A stretch of DNA of 64,000 nucleotides from assembly GCA_963920665.1 (NCBI GenBank), contig OY987263.1, forward strand, positions 41,079,218 to 41,143,217, given 5' to 3'. Under the pieces are notes generated by a model, which was given only the letters and a program-made list of their open reading frames with translations, had not been told where the DNA came from and did not search any database. Position 1 is the stretch's first letter, and each line of letters opens with the position of its first letter. The stretch comes from Straminergon stramineum (lineage: Eukaryota > Streptophyta > Bryopsida > Hypnales > Calliergonaceae). Made by a program: the position numbers and the translations under genes. Positions 1-11,846 of this stretch are shown piece by piece.

Positions 1-298
1 TGGGGGGCCGCATCCAAGCATTCAATACGAAATGCACGGTTATATCTTCAAATCTTGCCCTTCATCCATGTGGTGTCTTTTTTTAGCCCTTTCATTGCAC
101 ATGATTAAACAAGATTTAACCGTTGAGGTTTCATCTAATAATGCGAAAACCCATGACTGATCAAAAAGAGATGTGCAAATATTAGGGCATGGAATTGGCT
201 ACAGATGAGATGGCTCAAAATCTTAAAAATACCTTGAGACGAACAATTCAAAATGACCACTTCTTAAGACTCAAATTCCCTTGTTTCTCGAAAACCAG

Positions 299-3200
299 GC
301 ATCCTACAAGAGAATCTCAGACATGTCCCCAAGTGACAATCAACCGCAACGAGCCGAAAGAAATACTGAGATCCACAAAGAGGTCGAATTGGAGAGTCAA
401 AGCTGCAAGCAGAAGCTCATTGTCGTCTTAGCAGCCGATGAACAATCTGCAACAAAGCGCTTGACAGTCTCCGAGACATGCTCGAGGGGTAGCGTTTGCA
501 GGAAGGAAGTTTGTGCCAGTGGCACAAGGAGGACTTGGTTTTCGTGGATTGACCGAAATGTTTTGATGGCGTCATTCTGTTACTCCATGACAGGCCTCAT
601 CTTCATTGTCACTGGTAAGACGCTGAAGCTTTTGCCACATCAATGTGTAGCATTGAAACGTTTAAGGTAAAACAGTCCAGTGCGGTTAGAATTAGGAGTT
701 TGCCCTCATGCCAAAGCGGAATTTTTAATAAAAATTCCCCACTTAAATGATAAGTGTGAGAAATAGTCAGAGCAATTGAAATTATATATATATTTTTTTA
801 CAAAGTATGAATTTGTTATCAAGTGCATTGCCCATCATGGCCAAGAAGAGTCTCTAGACTACCCCGAAACCAACAAAAAGTATACCCATAATAGTCATCT
901 TACTCACTTAAAAGTAGTTACGATATTTTCTAACAAGGAAGCCTAAAAAAGTCACTTCCTCCAATGAATTTGCATTGAAAAGATGGAAGTTCTAACAGGG
1001 AAGCCTAAAAAAGTCACTTCCTCCAATGAATTTACATTGAAAAGATGGAAGTTCAGAATGAGGTCACTAATCATTCCATTATTGTCACCTAGAACATTGA
1101 TTGTGGCCCAAATCTCAATTATTTGAAAAAATCCATAATGGGGTCATTCCCTAGGTGTCAATTGTTGGGTCTTTTGACCTTAATAGGTTGTTTTACCTTA
1201 TATGGTGGAGAGATGAAAGTATTGACCAAAGTTTCTATAAAATTAGATTGTTTCAAGACCTTTTAATAACACCTTTTGACCTTTTTTAATGATCAATGAG
1301 GAGGTCTTTATACATTTGTTCCATGGGGAGGCCTCCATTGCGATTGTTCAAAGATCCCCCATGAATTAAAGAGACCATTTATTTAAAATGTTGTCAAGAG
1401 GTTCTTGAAGAATCTAATTTTATCAATATTTATTACTCCCTTTGTCTAAAAATGATCTTCTAGTTCCCTTTAATATTTTGTTCCAAAATGGTCTTCTAGT
1501 TGCATGTTCCATAAATGAGCTTTGAATTATCTACTAGTATCAAAAGCATATTATGCATGTATGATGCACATGCTACCTAATTAAAGTTGCAATTCAAAAA
1601 CAAAAATAAGATCTCTTAAAAAAAGAATGCAACTTCTTTTCAACAATGGATGCCTAAGAAATGGGCCAATCTTATTACTTGACTATTGCATGGATTCTAA
1701 AAATTGATTGAATCCACTACTACTTCAACTGACATAGCTAATGTAGGCTATTACCAGCCATGAGATTTTGTGATCATATGCAAGGTTTTGCATGTAATCA
1801 TTATTGGAAATCAATGTCCACTAGTGTTCCCTTAGAATGACTTCAAAATCCCACTTTTTAATGTCCAAAAATTACACTTTTGAAAAATTAATTTGAGATT
1901 CAAAGGTTCTAGGACAATAGGAGTGCATTGAACTCTACTTATAGCCCCAAACAAATTTTTTAAATGTTATTTTTAACCTTAATCCAAAACATTTTGTTGA
2001 ATAGGTAGATCATTTTGGGACAAAGGGAGTAAATTTTACGACTTTATTCAACACATTCATTGCTTGTTCTCAAAGATGTAAGAAAACAAAACAATCATCT
2101 TTCTAGTGTATTCTATTAAATTTCTGAGATTTGAATGAGAGTTGTCCTATAGTATGAAAGGCCCTATCAATGATCAATATGACCAAAGCAAGATCTTTGC
2201 ATGAATCATGAAGAAGATTTTAAGTATGATGTTATCAAAAAGTTCTTGAAATGAGCAACTAAATCATGTCTTTTAATTTTACAGATGAGCTATTTCCAAT
2301 ATTTGGAGCAGAATCAAAATCAATAGGTGGTCTTGGCTTTTCCTCTTTTGCATTAGGTTTGATACTAGGAGAAGGAGGAGTGGTCTTGTGCATCTACACT
2401 CTCCTCTTGTACCCTGAGATTGCTCGACGTTTAGGTCCCCTACAATGCTTCAGAGTAGGGATCCTTTCTACCATTCCTCTATGGATATGTTTTCCAATGA
2501 GTTCCTTGCTTGATAATAATCCCCTCCTTCAATGGTGCCTACTATTGGTGTGCATGGCCATCCGCAACATCTCTGCATGCACTGCCTTTACAGGTATTCA
2601 ATCTTCATTGTATGAATTTTTAGCCATTATTATTTATACTAGTGTTGGATTAGTATAGCATCAAATGACATGGTAGGAGGTAGGATCAACTCATTCCAAG
2701 AGTGTATCCAACAATGTGTTTTATAAACCTAGATGTTAAATGCACACCCAATAGAGAGTGCTCAAGAATAGAATATCCAAAATAGTGTATAGATTTGAAA
2801 AATCTACCTAGTGACTTCAATCATTTATAGTATTTGTATACAATATTCAAATGTCATTCAAACTTCATTAAGCTAAGCCACAACCACAATTAGGTTCTGT
2901 TTAACTAATAAATCATAACTCAGAACACATATAGTGGGTGCAAGTGAAGTTTACTAGACATGTCTGAATTTGATGCCATCCTGATCCAACACTATTCCTT
3001 ACCTCAAATTTGATTTTAGAAAATTCTATTGCCAATTCCTACATCTAGAGGAATGAATTTGACAAACATCTCCACTTCAAGTTTAAATATGGTAAACTTT
3101 TAGATAATATAATGGATATTGATGATTCTTTCCAAGTTCTTTGTTGATGTCACCACCTTCTAAGATAGGAGCACCCTAAAGCGTCCCGGTACCCAATTGC

Positions 3201-3748
3201 ATCCCTTTCTACATCAGGAATTCATTCTAGAACATAAATGTAGCTGGACTGCACACCTCTTATCATTTTAGGTCAAAACAAATAAGCTATGTATTGTTTA
3301 CTTACATTTACAGCCTGAAATGATTATGCTCTGTAGAATCTGACGCAATTGGGTGCAGGGACGCTTTTGGGTGCTCTTACCTTACAGAATTAAATTTGAT
3401 TGCAGCTCGTGGTTCTTCTCAAATTTGAAAATGTAAGGAAATTCCATGTGCACAGGAGTCTTGATCCTGGTCAGCAACTCCGCAACCCCTGAGAACATGG
3501 GTGCCGTCACTGGGCTGAGCCATAGTTTTTGCAGCTTCTTCCGAGCTGTTGGACCTGCGCTTGGTGGTCTTCTCTGGTCGTATGCATCCGGGAAGCGTTT
3601 CTTCTTGCACCAGTTCTTGGCATGGGGTTTTGTAGCGTTGTTGTCGACCTTAACTTACGCCTTGTCATTTTACCTTCCTCCCACTTTGACACACCCTAAG
3701 CGTTTGGCTCTCAGGATTGACAAATGCACAGAACACGCTCTTAGCTAA
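299..3748 (+). CDS. 3' part of a ZIFL-like major facilitator superfamily transporter (three exons; 5' end outside window)
   Basis: Exons are about 299-614 (left boundary uncertain, 281-318), 2285-2593 and 3456-3748 (TAA at 3746-3748). The splice joins keep frame: ACTG|AT gives T-D before ELFPIFGAE, and ACAG|GA gives T-G before VLILVSNSA. The first exon encodes a polar Ser/Lys/Glu-rich loop and then a membrane helix (RNVLMASFCYSMTGLIF). This looks like the central MFS loop and TM7. The second exon holds DELFPIF, GGLGFSS and the helices of TM8-10. The third holds an ENMGAVTGLSHS segment and the last two helices. In the plant ZIFL/DHA1 family this order is typical, and members act as proton-coupled exporters of organic ions or metal chelators at the tonoplast or plasma membrane. 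The substrate here is unknown. About 310 residues are visible, so the N-terminal six helices lie to the left. The gene converges on the SWC6 gene, with 365 bp between stop codons. Another DHA1-type MFS subfamily is possible. Confidence 0.75.
700..1400 (+). repeat. dispersed repeat in transporter intron 1 (copy shared with 57.3-58.0 kb)
   Basis: This part of intron 1 (615-2284) aligns by eye, in the same orientation and with many small differences, to about 57280-57960. Shared landmarks in order are GAGCAATTGAAATT, AAGTATGAATTT, the GGCCAAGAAGAG / GGCCCAAAAGAG block, TGAATTTACA.TGAAAAG, GGGTCATT.CCTAGGTG and TTTACCTTATATGG. No coding potential is visible. It is probably an old, unclassified mobile-element fragment. 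Confidence 0.6.
928..1051 (+). repeat. 62-bp tandem duplication, two copies
   Basis: Units 928-989 and 990-1051 both begin TTCTAACA and both contain GAAGCCTAAAAAAGTCACTT. They differ at only about two bases (AAGG/AGGG and TTTGC/TTTAC). The related repeat near 57.5 kb has a single, diverged version, so the duplication arose in this copy. Confidence 0.9.
1436..2029. mobile_element. Stowaway-like MITE in transporter intron 1
   Basis: The left terminus reads CTCCCTTTGTCTAAAAATGA. The right terminus, read on the minus strand, is CTCCCTTTGTCCCAAAATGA. Both are flanked by TA (1434-1435 and 2030-2031), the target site of Tc1/mariner elements. CTCCCT..GTC is the hallmark of plant Stowaway MITEs. The 594-bp interior has no useful ORF, so the element is non-autonomous. 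It lies in the intron on the gene's sense strand and leaves the splice sites intact. Confidence 0.85.
3169..3376. mobile_element. 208-bp terminal-inverted-repeat element in transporter intron 2
   Basis: About 34 bp at each end are imperfect inverted repeats. The left end begins GAGCACCCTAAAGCGTCCC. The right end, on the minus strand, begins GAGCACCCAAAAGCGTCCC. Both arms continue into an ACCCAATTGC core. The interior is AT-rich and non-coding. No clear target-site duplication was recognised, so the superfamily is unassigned. Confidence 0.7.
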
Positions 3749-4113
3749 GAGGCGCACCACACTAGAGAAAAAGCAATGAAGTGGAACCATGTTCTAGGTG
3801 TCAGTTTTCCAATCCTAACTTCCACTTCTGAATACCCTGGTAAGTTTGAATAAACATCTCTCCTACAGAGCATGAAAGATCAAAGGAGCTCAAGGAAATA
3901 TGAAGCTCTCAGTAATTGGTTCTCTTTTGTAACTTGAAGGGTGACATCCCTGGACAGATAATTACAATGATCACTTCCATTTTGAGGGATCATGTTGTCC
4001 GAGTGACAGTTCACTAGTTCAACTGTCCAATTACTAAAAGGACAATCGCATCTGAATCTACATAACTAAATAAGAAAGAGCTGTGACCTACGATCTTACA
4101 AAAAGACTAAGAA
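3749..4113. other. convergent intergenic region between transporter and SWC6
   Basis: These 365 bp lie between two stop codons facing each other and must hold both 3' UTRs. No coding exon or repeat was recognised. Confidence 0.6.
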
Positions 4114-5803
4114 CTACGCTAAAAACTTTTGACATCGGGTGTCAGTATGCAATGTTTGACATCGAGAGCAGCAAAAGCGTGCACCACATCGAGGACACGT
4201 ATAGGGGGCGAGGTAGCCACAAACACTGCAGAAATGCCGGCGTGCACCCACACTGGGAGGTCCAACAGCTGCCCGCAAGTAAGACGGTGCATTGGGCGGC
4301 AAAGACTCCAGATTGGCCTGTATATTGTCCACAACTCTCCATTAGTTGAGTCTCTGATCCCAGAACTACACTTCATTGAAAATAAAAAAATAAGCTGCTC
4401 ACGACTGCTCAACACAGGAGGATTGTCGAATAACTTAGGAGCGCCAGGTCAGACAAGATCTCAATTTAGTGCGGAACATCCACCCAAAACTTGAGAAATA
4501 TCATTCAACCCGTAAGTGAATAGGTTAGAAATAGAAAGTTCACTTTCAAAGCTCCGAGTCTATTATGTTTTGATTGTTACTGTACTAGATACTGGTATTA
4601 GTTTTCTATCTCTAGCTTGGGTATTTAGGGATTAAGAAGGCAAAAAGAGTTGTAGAAACATGGACAAGTGAACGATTGCAGTGGACATACAATACCTCGT
4701 GCAGAAGATCTAAGAAGTTTCTTGGAGCTTTCTTTGCCGAGGCTACTCGCTCCTGAGCTCTAGCTTGCCGAGTTTTTCGCTTGGACCCCTTGGGAGCCTT
4801 TTTCTGTGTAGGCCCTGGTACATGCAGCACCATTGATTTTCAATTTAGTTTTCAATTTAGTTAAGGAAACAACTCGACTGATCTGACATATACCAAGTAC
4901 TCAAAATTCATAGCTGTGATGTAAGGTGAACGTCAATAAGACAAGTGTAGTTGCTCCACTACAAAGGCCGCTAGAATTTGCAAGAAAGAACAGAGTGGCT
5001 GTCGTGTGAAAATGCTTGGTTGACAATATTGGCGTCACAAAATCCAAAAACAATACAAGATTTCGCACTTACGATCGTCCATTTCGTCCATTGAGGCGTC
5101 ATCGTCTTCCTCGATCTCGACTGCCTCATACAAGACATTGTCCTTCTCCAAAGCCTCCAAGCGAGCTGCTGCTGCCTGCAACCCTTTACTTCAGCTCTCT
5201 ACCTTCCCACAGAGAAAATATTTCTTCTCAAAAGAGAGCGCTACTACGCACATTTCTGGCTTAGAAGAAGAGGCACACCTAATAACAACACCCACCTATA
5301 TGCGACACACCCAAATCTCGCGCAAAGAGCCCTTGTTGATATGAAAAAGTATACCACTTCAACATCAGAACTCAACTTGTGTCGATTCTAAGATCATATA
5401 ACATCAAAGCTTCAAACACTTGCAACTTTCGCAAATGGTATTCAAATAAGCATTGTTGATTGCGTTAGAATCGAAAACCTAATATAGAATTACAAACGAG
5501 TGGAGCGCTATGGGCTTCTGATTATTAGAGGAATCACCAAGCGAACTTTCCCCGTTGCCGAAACAATACAACTAAAATCTCATCGCGGCAATAACACCAG
5601 GGCCGAGTGTGTCCAAGCGCTCAAACCCCTAAACCCTAATTCGGTTCGTGGAGCACCTACTCACGAGCTTTCAACAGTAGAAAACGGGAGTGTACCTGCG
5701 CACGCATATTCGTGTCCTGGAGAGCTGCCCCGACCTTGGGCGCCACTTTCCGAACCCGCCCGGACGCTCTTCGAGTCGCCCCTGCCTCTCCATGCTCGTC
5801 CAT
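4114..5803 (-). CDS. SWC6: SWR1 complex subunit SWC6 / ZNHIT1-type HIT zinc-finger protein
   Basis: Four exons on the minus strand: 5803-5696, 5175-5073, 4814-4696 and 4317-4114. Every junction is GT-AG and the joined frame gives 177 aa; Arabidopsis SWC6 is about 171 aa. ATG 5803 is chosen because MDEHGEAG leads straight into the conserved basic segment RRASGRVRKVAPKV. Exon 2 encodes ARLEALEKDN followed by an acidic tract. Exon 3 encodes the basic GSKRKTRQAR motif and NFLDLLHE. Exon 4 encodes NLESLPPNAPSYLRAAVGPP and the zf-HIT domain, with Cys140, 143, 151, 154, 159/160, 163, His167 and Cys172, ending CQKFLA. In plants SWC6 is a nuclear subunit of the SWR1 remodeller that deposits H2A.Z, affecting flowering and stress genes. 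Nothing appears broken. Confidence 0.95.
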
Positions 5804-6175
5804 GGCCTCGTTCACCGCTCCAAAAACAGCCGAAAAAAACAAATCAAAACAGAATCCCTAATACTGGGTCTGATTCTCCTACACTCGTCTTCCTGCTCGT
5901 TCTGCACAAACCTCCTGGCCTATGCTTAAATTTTAGTAACATCACATATTCCTTGATCGAGCCTGCTCCCCGAAGTAGCCGCCGAAGGTGCCTGAGAAAG
6001 AGCTCGGGATATCACCAAAAAAGAATTAAAGTCGAGGGATAGGGAGTTTAGGCATTTTTCTAAACGCCACGGTCACGGGCGTGGACAACACGTTTTCTGC
6101 CATCGCCATCGCCATCGCCATCGCCAGCATTAACCTGCGAAGCGAGTGTAGCCGGACTCTCAGTACCGAAAGGGC
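5804..6175 (-). promoter_or_regulatory. 5' UTR/promoter region of SWC6 with GCCATC hexamer repeat
   Basis: This is the only GC-moderate DNA upstream of the SWC6 start; beyond about 6.4 kb the sequence becomes AT-rich spacer. It contains a run of tandem GCCATC hexamers at about 6099-6126. No TATA box was assigned. Confidence 0.45.
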
Positions 6176-8522
6176 TCAATCGGTGGAAATGAACCCGTGG
6201 ATTGAGAAACTGAATGCATCGGATTGAGGCCCTGCCGGGATTGAAAATTGCAGGAGATTGAGGACCGCAGGGTAGGTAGAAACGGTCATATCCATTGACG
6301 ACGAAATGGACTGCGTGTTGCCGTGTAAGTTGTGAGCATTTTTATCATGGTTCGTATTATAAAGGTGTATAGGTTTTGTTGCAAGCCAAAAGTGATTGCA
6401 GTATTTTTTTAGCATTTGGGGGTGTTGTGTAAATAATCTATAAATTTTCAGAGTTTTAAAAAAGAGAAGTACTCAAAATGTACCAGGTTCTCATGAATAG
6501 GGATCATAGAAATGGATTGTAATTAGGTGATATATCTTACATTATTTTCAGTAAAGACATTTAGTATGTTGGGAATCATTTTCTAGTGAGCAAATTCACT
6601 AAGGTAGAAGAAGCCATTGCAAATAAAATGGTTGCCTTGCTCTTACAAGATACATGATTTTCTTTTAAAATAAATTTCCCATATAGACAAACTTAAGGAA
6701 GACCATAATAACTGAAATTATCTCTTCTAAAAAATTGTAATTTTGTTATAAACTTTGAAATAAATTGCATAAATAGACTAAAAGGATTACTAGACTCCCT
6801 TATAACCAATATTAAGTGCATCTATGGTGATCTAATAACTCATTTTAAATGGTTCTAATATTTTTCTAAAATCAACATTATTCATTCCATTGAATTAGTC
6901 ACATTTTGTGATTGATTTTCACCCAAGAAGCTGAATGTTCTACTTTGCCACAAACTCATTCCATGACTATAACTAAAAGCTTTAATCATAGCTACTATTC
7001 ATTCCATTGTGGCCCAAATCTTATATATATCCGCTTTAGAATAAATGTATAATTGCAATGGCTCCATTTCCAATAGCTTGAAATGGGCTCAATTTTTGAA
7101 ATATAATGGACCTTTCAAAAGTTTGATGACATAAAATCAACCTCATTTTTGTTTTGACTTCCAAAATTGGATCCAATTCCACTCTATTCCGTCCTAAAGT
7201 AGTAAAAAATGCTATCAAATTACATCAAGACATGTTACTCATATGTGTAATAGTGATTGATATGATTAGAATTGGGCTGCAAAATGGCAAATACATGAAT
7301 TATATAAATAAAGTGATGTGTTTAATATACATGGCAAAAGAGTCACCCATTTTCCTACAATATTTAATAACATTATTAATTTATATTTGCAACATACTTT
7401 TTTTTTTTTAAATATAAAGGAAACCATTTAATATTATCACTACAATATAATTATGAATTAAGATAGTAGCATTAGCACTGAAAAGGACAAAAATAATCCC
7501 CTCCAGTCTCTAGTAGAAATTTGTATTTATATGCTTTAATCAGATATAATTTGTTATATGAAATAAATATTGAACAAAATACATGTGAAATATTCTATGT
7601 TTTGTCATTTGCTTTTAAAGGAGATTTCTAAATTCAATAAGTTTATATTTGTACAACAAGACAATAATAATTCATCTTACGTGGTTACTTGAACTTACAA
7701 AAACAAGTTTACCAAAATATTTGTGGAATCCATGATTTGACATTTAAAAAAACAAAAACAAAAAATTTAAATATACTCAATGACCTTAGTAGTTGTACCA
7801 TTTGAAAATTGAAAACTTGAAAGCTAGTAGTAAAATAACATATTTTCAATAATTATAATAGTTACATTTAATATATTTGTTTCAATAATTTTATTTAGTA
7901 TTCAAGGCATGAAACTTGAATGATGCCTTGAAACTTCAGGTAGAAACACTTTTTCTTGTTCATTTAAGCTTGTCTATATAGATGTAGTCAAAATCTCAAT
8001 TAAGTCTTATTTACCATATAGACAAATAGAAATCATTAATATTCAAAAAATAAAATAAAAATTTGGAGGATTTTTGAATTTTGTGTGAATCTTCAAAGTC
8101 AAGATTGGAAGAAAATTTAAAGTGTTCAATAATTGCAACCTTGAATTGCCTTGAGAAAAATTTTGAACCATTCACTAAAAACTTGTTACTTTACAACCTT
8201 GAAGTGCAATTTGTAAAGTAAGAGCCAATCAAAGTGAATGGCTTGAGTTCATGATTGGTCACTTCAATAGATACCCATTTGACATAAATGGAGGGCAAAC
8301 AAAATCAGGTAATTCCACCACATTTTTCATAACCATTTTTAGATGTTCTCTATGAATAAAATACTGGAAACCAAGGTTTTAAACTTAATTGCAACCCATT
8401 TCTAAATGACCTATAGACTATTGCCTAAAATGTACAACCTCCATACATGAGAGCCTACAACTAATTCTAGGTACATCTATATGCAACACTTTAAAGATTC
8501 ATAGTTCAATCATAATGTGTCA
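6176..8522. other. gene-free AT-rich spacer
   Basis: No exon, RNA gene or intact element was recognised. Open frames are short and low in complexity. Confidence 0.5.
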
Positions 8523-8526
8523 TTAA

Positions 8527-9452
8527 CCCCCTAAAGTTCTATGACTATGTTTTCACTGAAAATGCTCCAAAGCTGCCATTCTTAGTACAAGTGCCAAATT
8601 TTTGAAAAAAAGCTTTTTTTGAAACATGTAACTGTAGGATCTTGTAGTATACTAACTTGAGAGAATGTGGTAAAAATTTCAGAAATTTCCACTACATGGA
8701 TTGCACGATATAAGAATTTAAATTCACTGAAATCATTTTTTGGGCCCTGCAAAAAGCAAGGCAACTACACTTCACAAGCTCACTTTTCTATGAAAAAATG
8801 TCCAAAATGGTGGTTCTTCTTTGGATTCCTTTTCCTAGATAATTTGTCTACATGCTTGAAAAATTTTAGATCATTTAATATTGTACAACATGTAGGAAAA
8901 AAATAGTAAGTACATAGCAGTAGTGAATGATTCAAAATACTAAATTGTTAAGAGTTTAATTATAGAATTGAAAAATGTCAATCCCAATGGTTGCAATGTT
9001 ATTATAAACAATATCCATCCTATAATTTCATTTTTTTCCAAAAATATTGAAAATTGAGTAAGATAAAGAACTTTAAAGTTTATTTTAGAGTAGAGAATCC
9101 ATAACTCCCCACAAACAAAAAATCCTCATAACTTTTGACTCCTTGACCAGAAAGGAATGATTCAAAGCTTTCCGAGTATATATAGCTCTAGAAAACCAAT
9201 TTCAAATTTCAGTTTTTGAAAAAAGTGATTTTTAAAAATCTGCCCAGACTGCCCATTTACGAAAAAAAGCAACATATTAGGCCATAACTTTTGACTCGTA
9301 TTTCCAAATGTCATGAAATTTAGTGCATATGAAAGATATTCTTTGTCCCCACCTTCTATTAAAATTTGGGCCAAAAATATGGAAATCTCCAGCCACATGT
9401 ACCTGCCCAAAATTGCTATATAGCCAAAAAATGAAGGTTGGTCCTATAGGGG
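8527..9452. mobile_element. TTAA-flanked inverted-repeat element A (926 bp)
   Basis: TTAA at 8523-8526 is followed by CCCCCTAAAG. The right end reads GGACCAACC inward from CCCCTATA on the minus strand and is followed by TTAA at 9453-9456. The whole interior aligns with the reverse complement of element B (11847-12792). Shared blocks include GACTATGTTTTCA, AGGATCTTGTAGTA, AAATTTCAGAAATTTCCACT, GAAAAAATGTCCAAAATG and AATGATTCAAAGCTTTCC. It is non-coding, so it is a non-autonomous element. Confidence 0.75.
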
Positions 9453-9456
9453 TTAA

Positions 9457-11842
9457 AATGCAAAATAAGAAAATCTTGAATCCCTTCATTTTATAAAAAC
9501 TCTCCTAATGTATTAACTCCTAAAGGACTAGAGATATTTTGTAGGAAAAATTGTTAAAAATTGCCAATTTAGCACATTGACCAAAACTAATATTAAATTT
9601 TGTTTTTTTGAACTTAAACTATACAAGATTGTTCCGAACCATTATAAAAATTTCAGCCCATTTGACCACGTGGATTGCAAGATTATAACAATTGAAGTTG
9701 AAAAAAATGTTTTCTTCATCCATGCCCAATGGGATCAATAGAATTTGAAACCTCATGTAGAAGATTTTTGCTCCCCCTTAAGTTGAAGGATTAGACCATT
9801 AAAAAAGACATCTTTTTAGGTACATTCATACAAATTTTCATAAACAAATGAGGGGCTAATATACTCTAAATCATCTTGCAATATATGCATATTCAATAAT
9901 CAAGCAATATACTAGCCATATTTGGTAATTTCTTGCCGACTAAGATTTTTTTTGAATTTGAACAACAAGAAATATATATTTGTACATCCTCTCCATATTT
10001 GAATGTTTTCACAAATAAAAAAAATTCTTTGACCCTTAGGCTATTTTTTCCTTCCCTAAGGTGGCAAATTCACAATATTGACTTTGAAGTACAATAAATT
10101 AATTGATATACCCAACCAAAAAATTGAATCAATTTTGACACATGTTTTGTAAAACATGCACTTATGTAAATCACTTAAGCCCGTAAATGTCCATGGTATT
10201 TTTTTACCTTCTTGGAATTTGCTCTACATTGAAAAAAAACCCAACATTTTGATAAGTTTTATCAATTTTTCAATATAATTGTAATTGTACAAATTCAAAC
10301 TAGACATGTTACAAATTTATACAGGAAAAAAATCCACAACAATATCACTTATGATTTGAAAGATTATAGTATTTGATCATGAGGATGATAAAATTGTGAA
10401 AGTGATTTGAAATCTTTCAATCCCCTTTTTACATGTCAAATCTAAAATTAAGACACCACACAAATATGAGGTTAATCTATAAATGCTTGAGATATTTTTT
10501 CATCTTCTTAGAATTTGCTCTAAATTGAATAAAAAGCCAACATTTAAATAAGTTTTATTAATTTTTTTGGAATTGTAACCATATATATATTCAAACTAGA
10601 TAAAGATAACACAAAGATATTACTTATGGATTGATAGATTATAATATTTGATCATGACAGTGTTAAAACTGTGATTGTGGTTTTAAGTCTTTCAATCCTC
10701 ATTTTACATGTCAAATTAAAAAAATCGGTCAAAATATGAGGTTAAAGGGCATAAGATACACAATTCCAATAAATTTACAAGTTTCTCAAAAATCTTCTGT
10801 ACAATTTTTTTAAATGAATTTCTAATGTGATAATTTCTCCAAGATGTAGTGTAGCTGAGGTCCATTTTCAAAAGCCCTCAACATGAATTCATTAAGATTT
10901 GCTATAGACACCCTTGCACAAAAATTTGAATAGAAAAAGCACAATAATTCATTTTCAAAATTGTATTTTTGATGCTAAAACTAGACTTCAAAAAGATTTC
11001 TTTTTAAATACTAAAAAGAACAACTTGATGAGGTTTTATTAACTTCAAAGTTTTGTGGACACTGAAATCAATTAGTGACTAGGGCATCTAGGAATTAATT
11101 GTGCAATTATCCAATGCAAATCATGTACTATGCAATGCATCAATAGGGTTAATTGTAAAGGTTGTCCCTATTTGTAATAGTGGTGTGAAAGGAAGGTTTA
11201 ACCAAGAATAGTGCAAATAAAACACAACACCAAACTCCATCACAATGCTCCATTTTGGTGCTCCAAGAAGTTTTTTTGTTTTGTTTCAAACTCCAACTCC
11301 TTGTCCCATATTGTATACACTTTTTTATTTACTCTAATAAATATGCACAACTAGTTCTGAGAGTGTTTTGCCCCTCAAATTGCTTCTAGTCACTTTGGTA
11401 GTCATGGGCATGCATTGTTCTAACCTTCCTAAGTTAGGAATTATGAATTTTATGCAATGGTGGCTCCAATGGGCAGTTGATGTTTCCCTACTCTATTTTG
11501 TTGGGCCCAATAACTTTTGATTTGTAAACTGAATTGGAATTCAAATTACATTTTCCTAAAGCTGAAACAAGCATGTATCTAGTCCAATTTGTTTAATAAC
11601 ATATATTATAAAATGATTTGGTAAGTAGCTAACTGAACAACCAAATTATCCTTTAGGGATTAAAAGGAAATTAAAAAAAATATATCAAATAGTAATTCTA
11701 TTGAATAATAGTGATACAATTAAGAAAGTGAGGAGACATGTTATAATCAGTAACTTGCACATTGCCACTACCAAGGCACACCTCTCAAAGGTCCAATTGT
11801 TGACTAGATCCCCAAACCACTAAAATCAACCAATAGGAGTGC
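9457..11842. other. spacer between elements A and B, with degenerate repeat ends
   Basis: A further element-type end, TTAACTCCTAAAGGAC, sits at 9513-9528, without a clear partner. The middle holds the TTAA-delimited tandem units described separately. No gene was found. Confidence 0.5.
10175..10745 (+). repeat. two tandem TTAA-delimited units (about 297 and 270 bp)
   Basis: Unit 1 is 10175-10471 and unit 2 is 10472-10741; each begins with TTAA, and a third TTAA is at 10742-10745. Both units contain a CTTCTT.GAATTTGCTCTA box, CCAACATTT..ATAAGTTTTAT, a TTTGATCATGA box and TCTTTCAATCC....TTTACATGTCAAAT. A single unit with the same order of boxes lies at 38476-38770. Homology continues beyond the units to about 11080 here and 39100 there. 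Confidence 0.75.
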
Positions 11843-11846
11843 TTAA

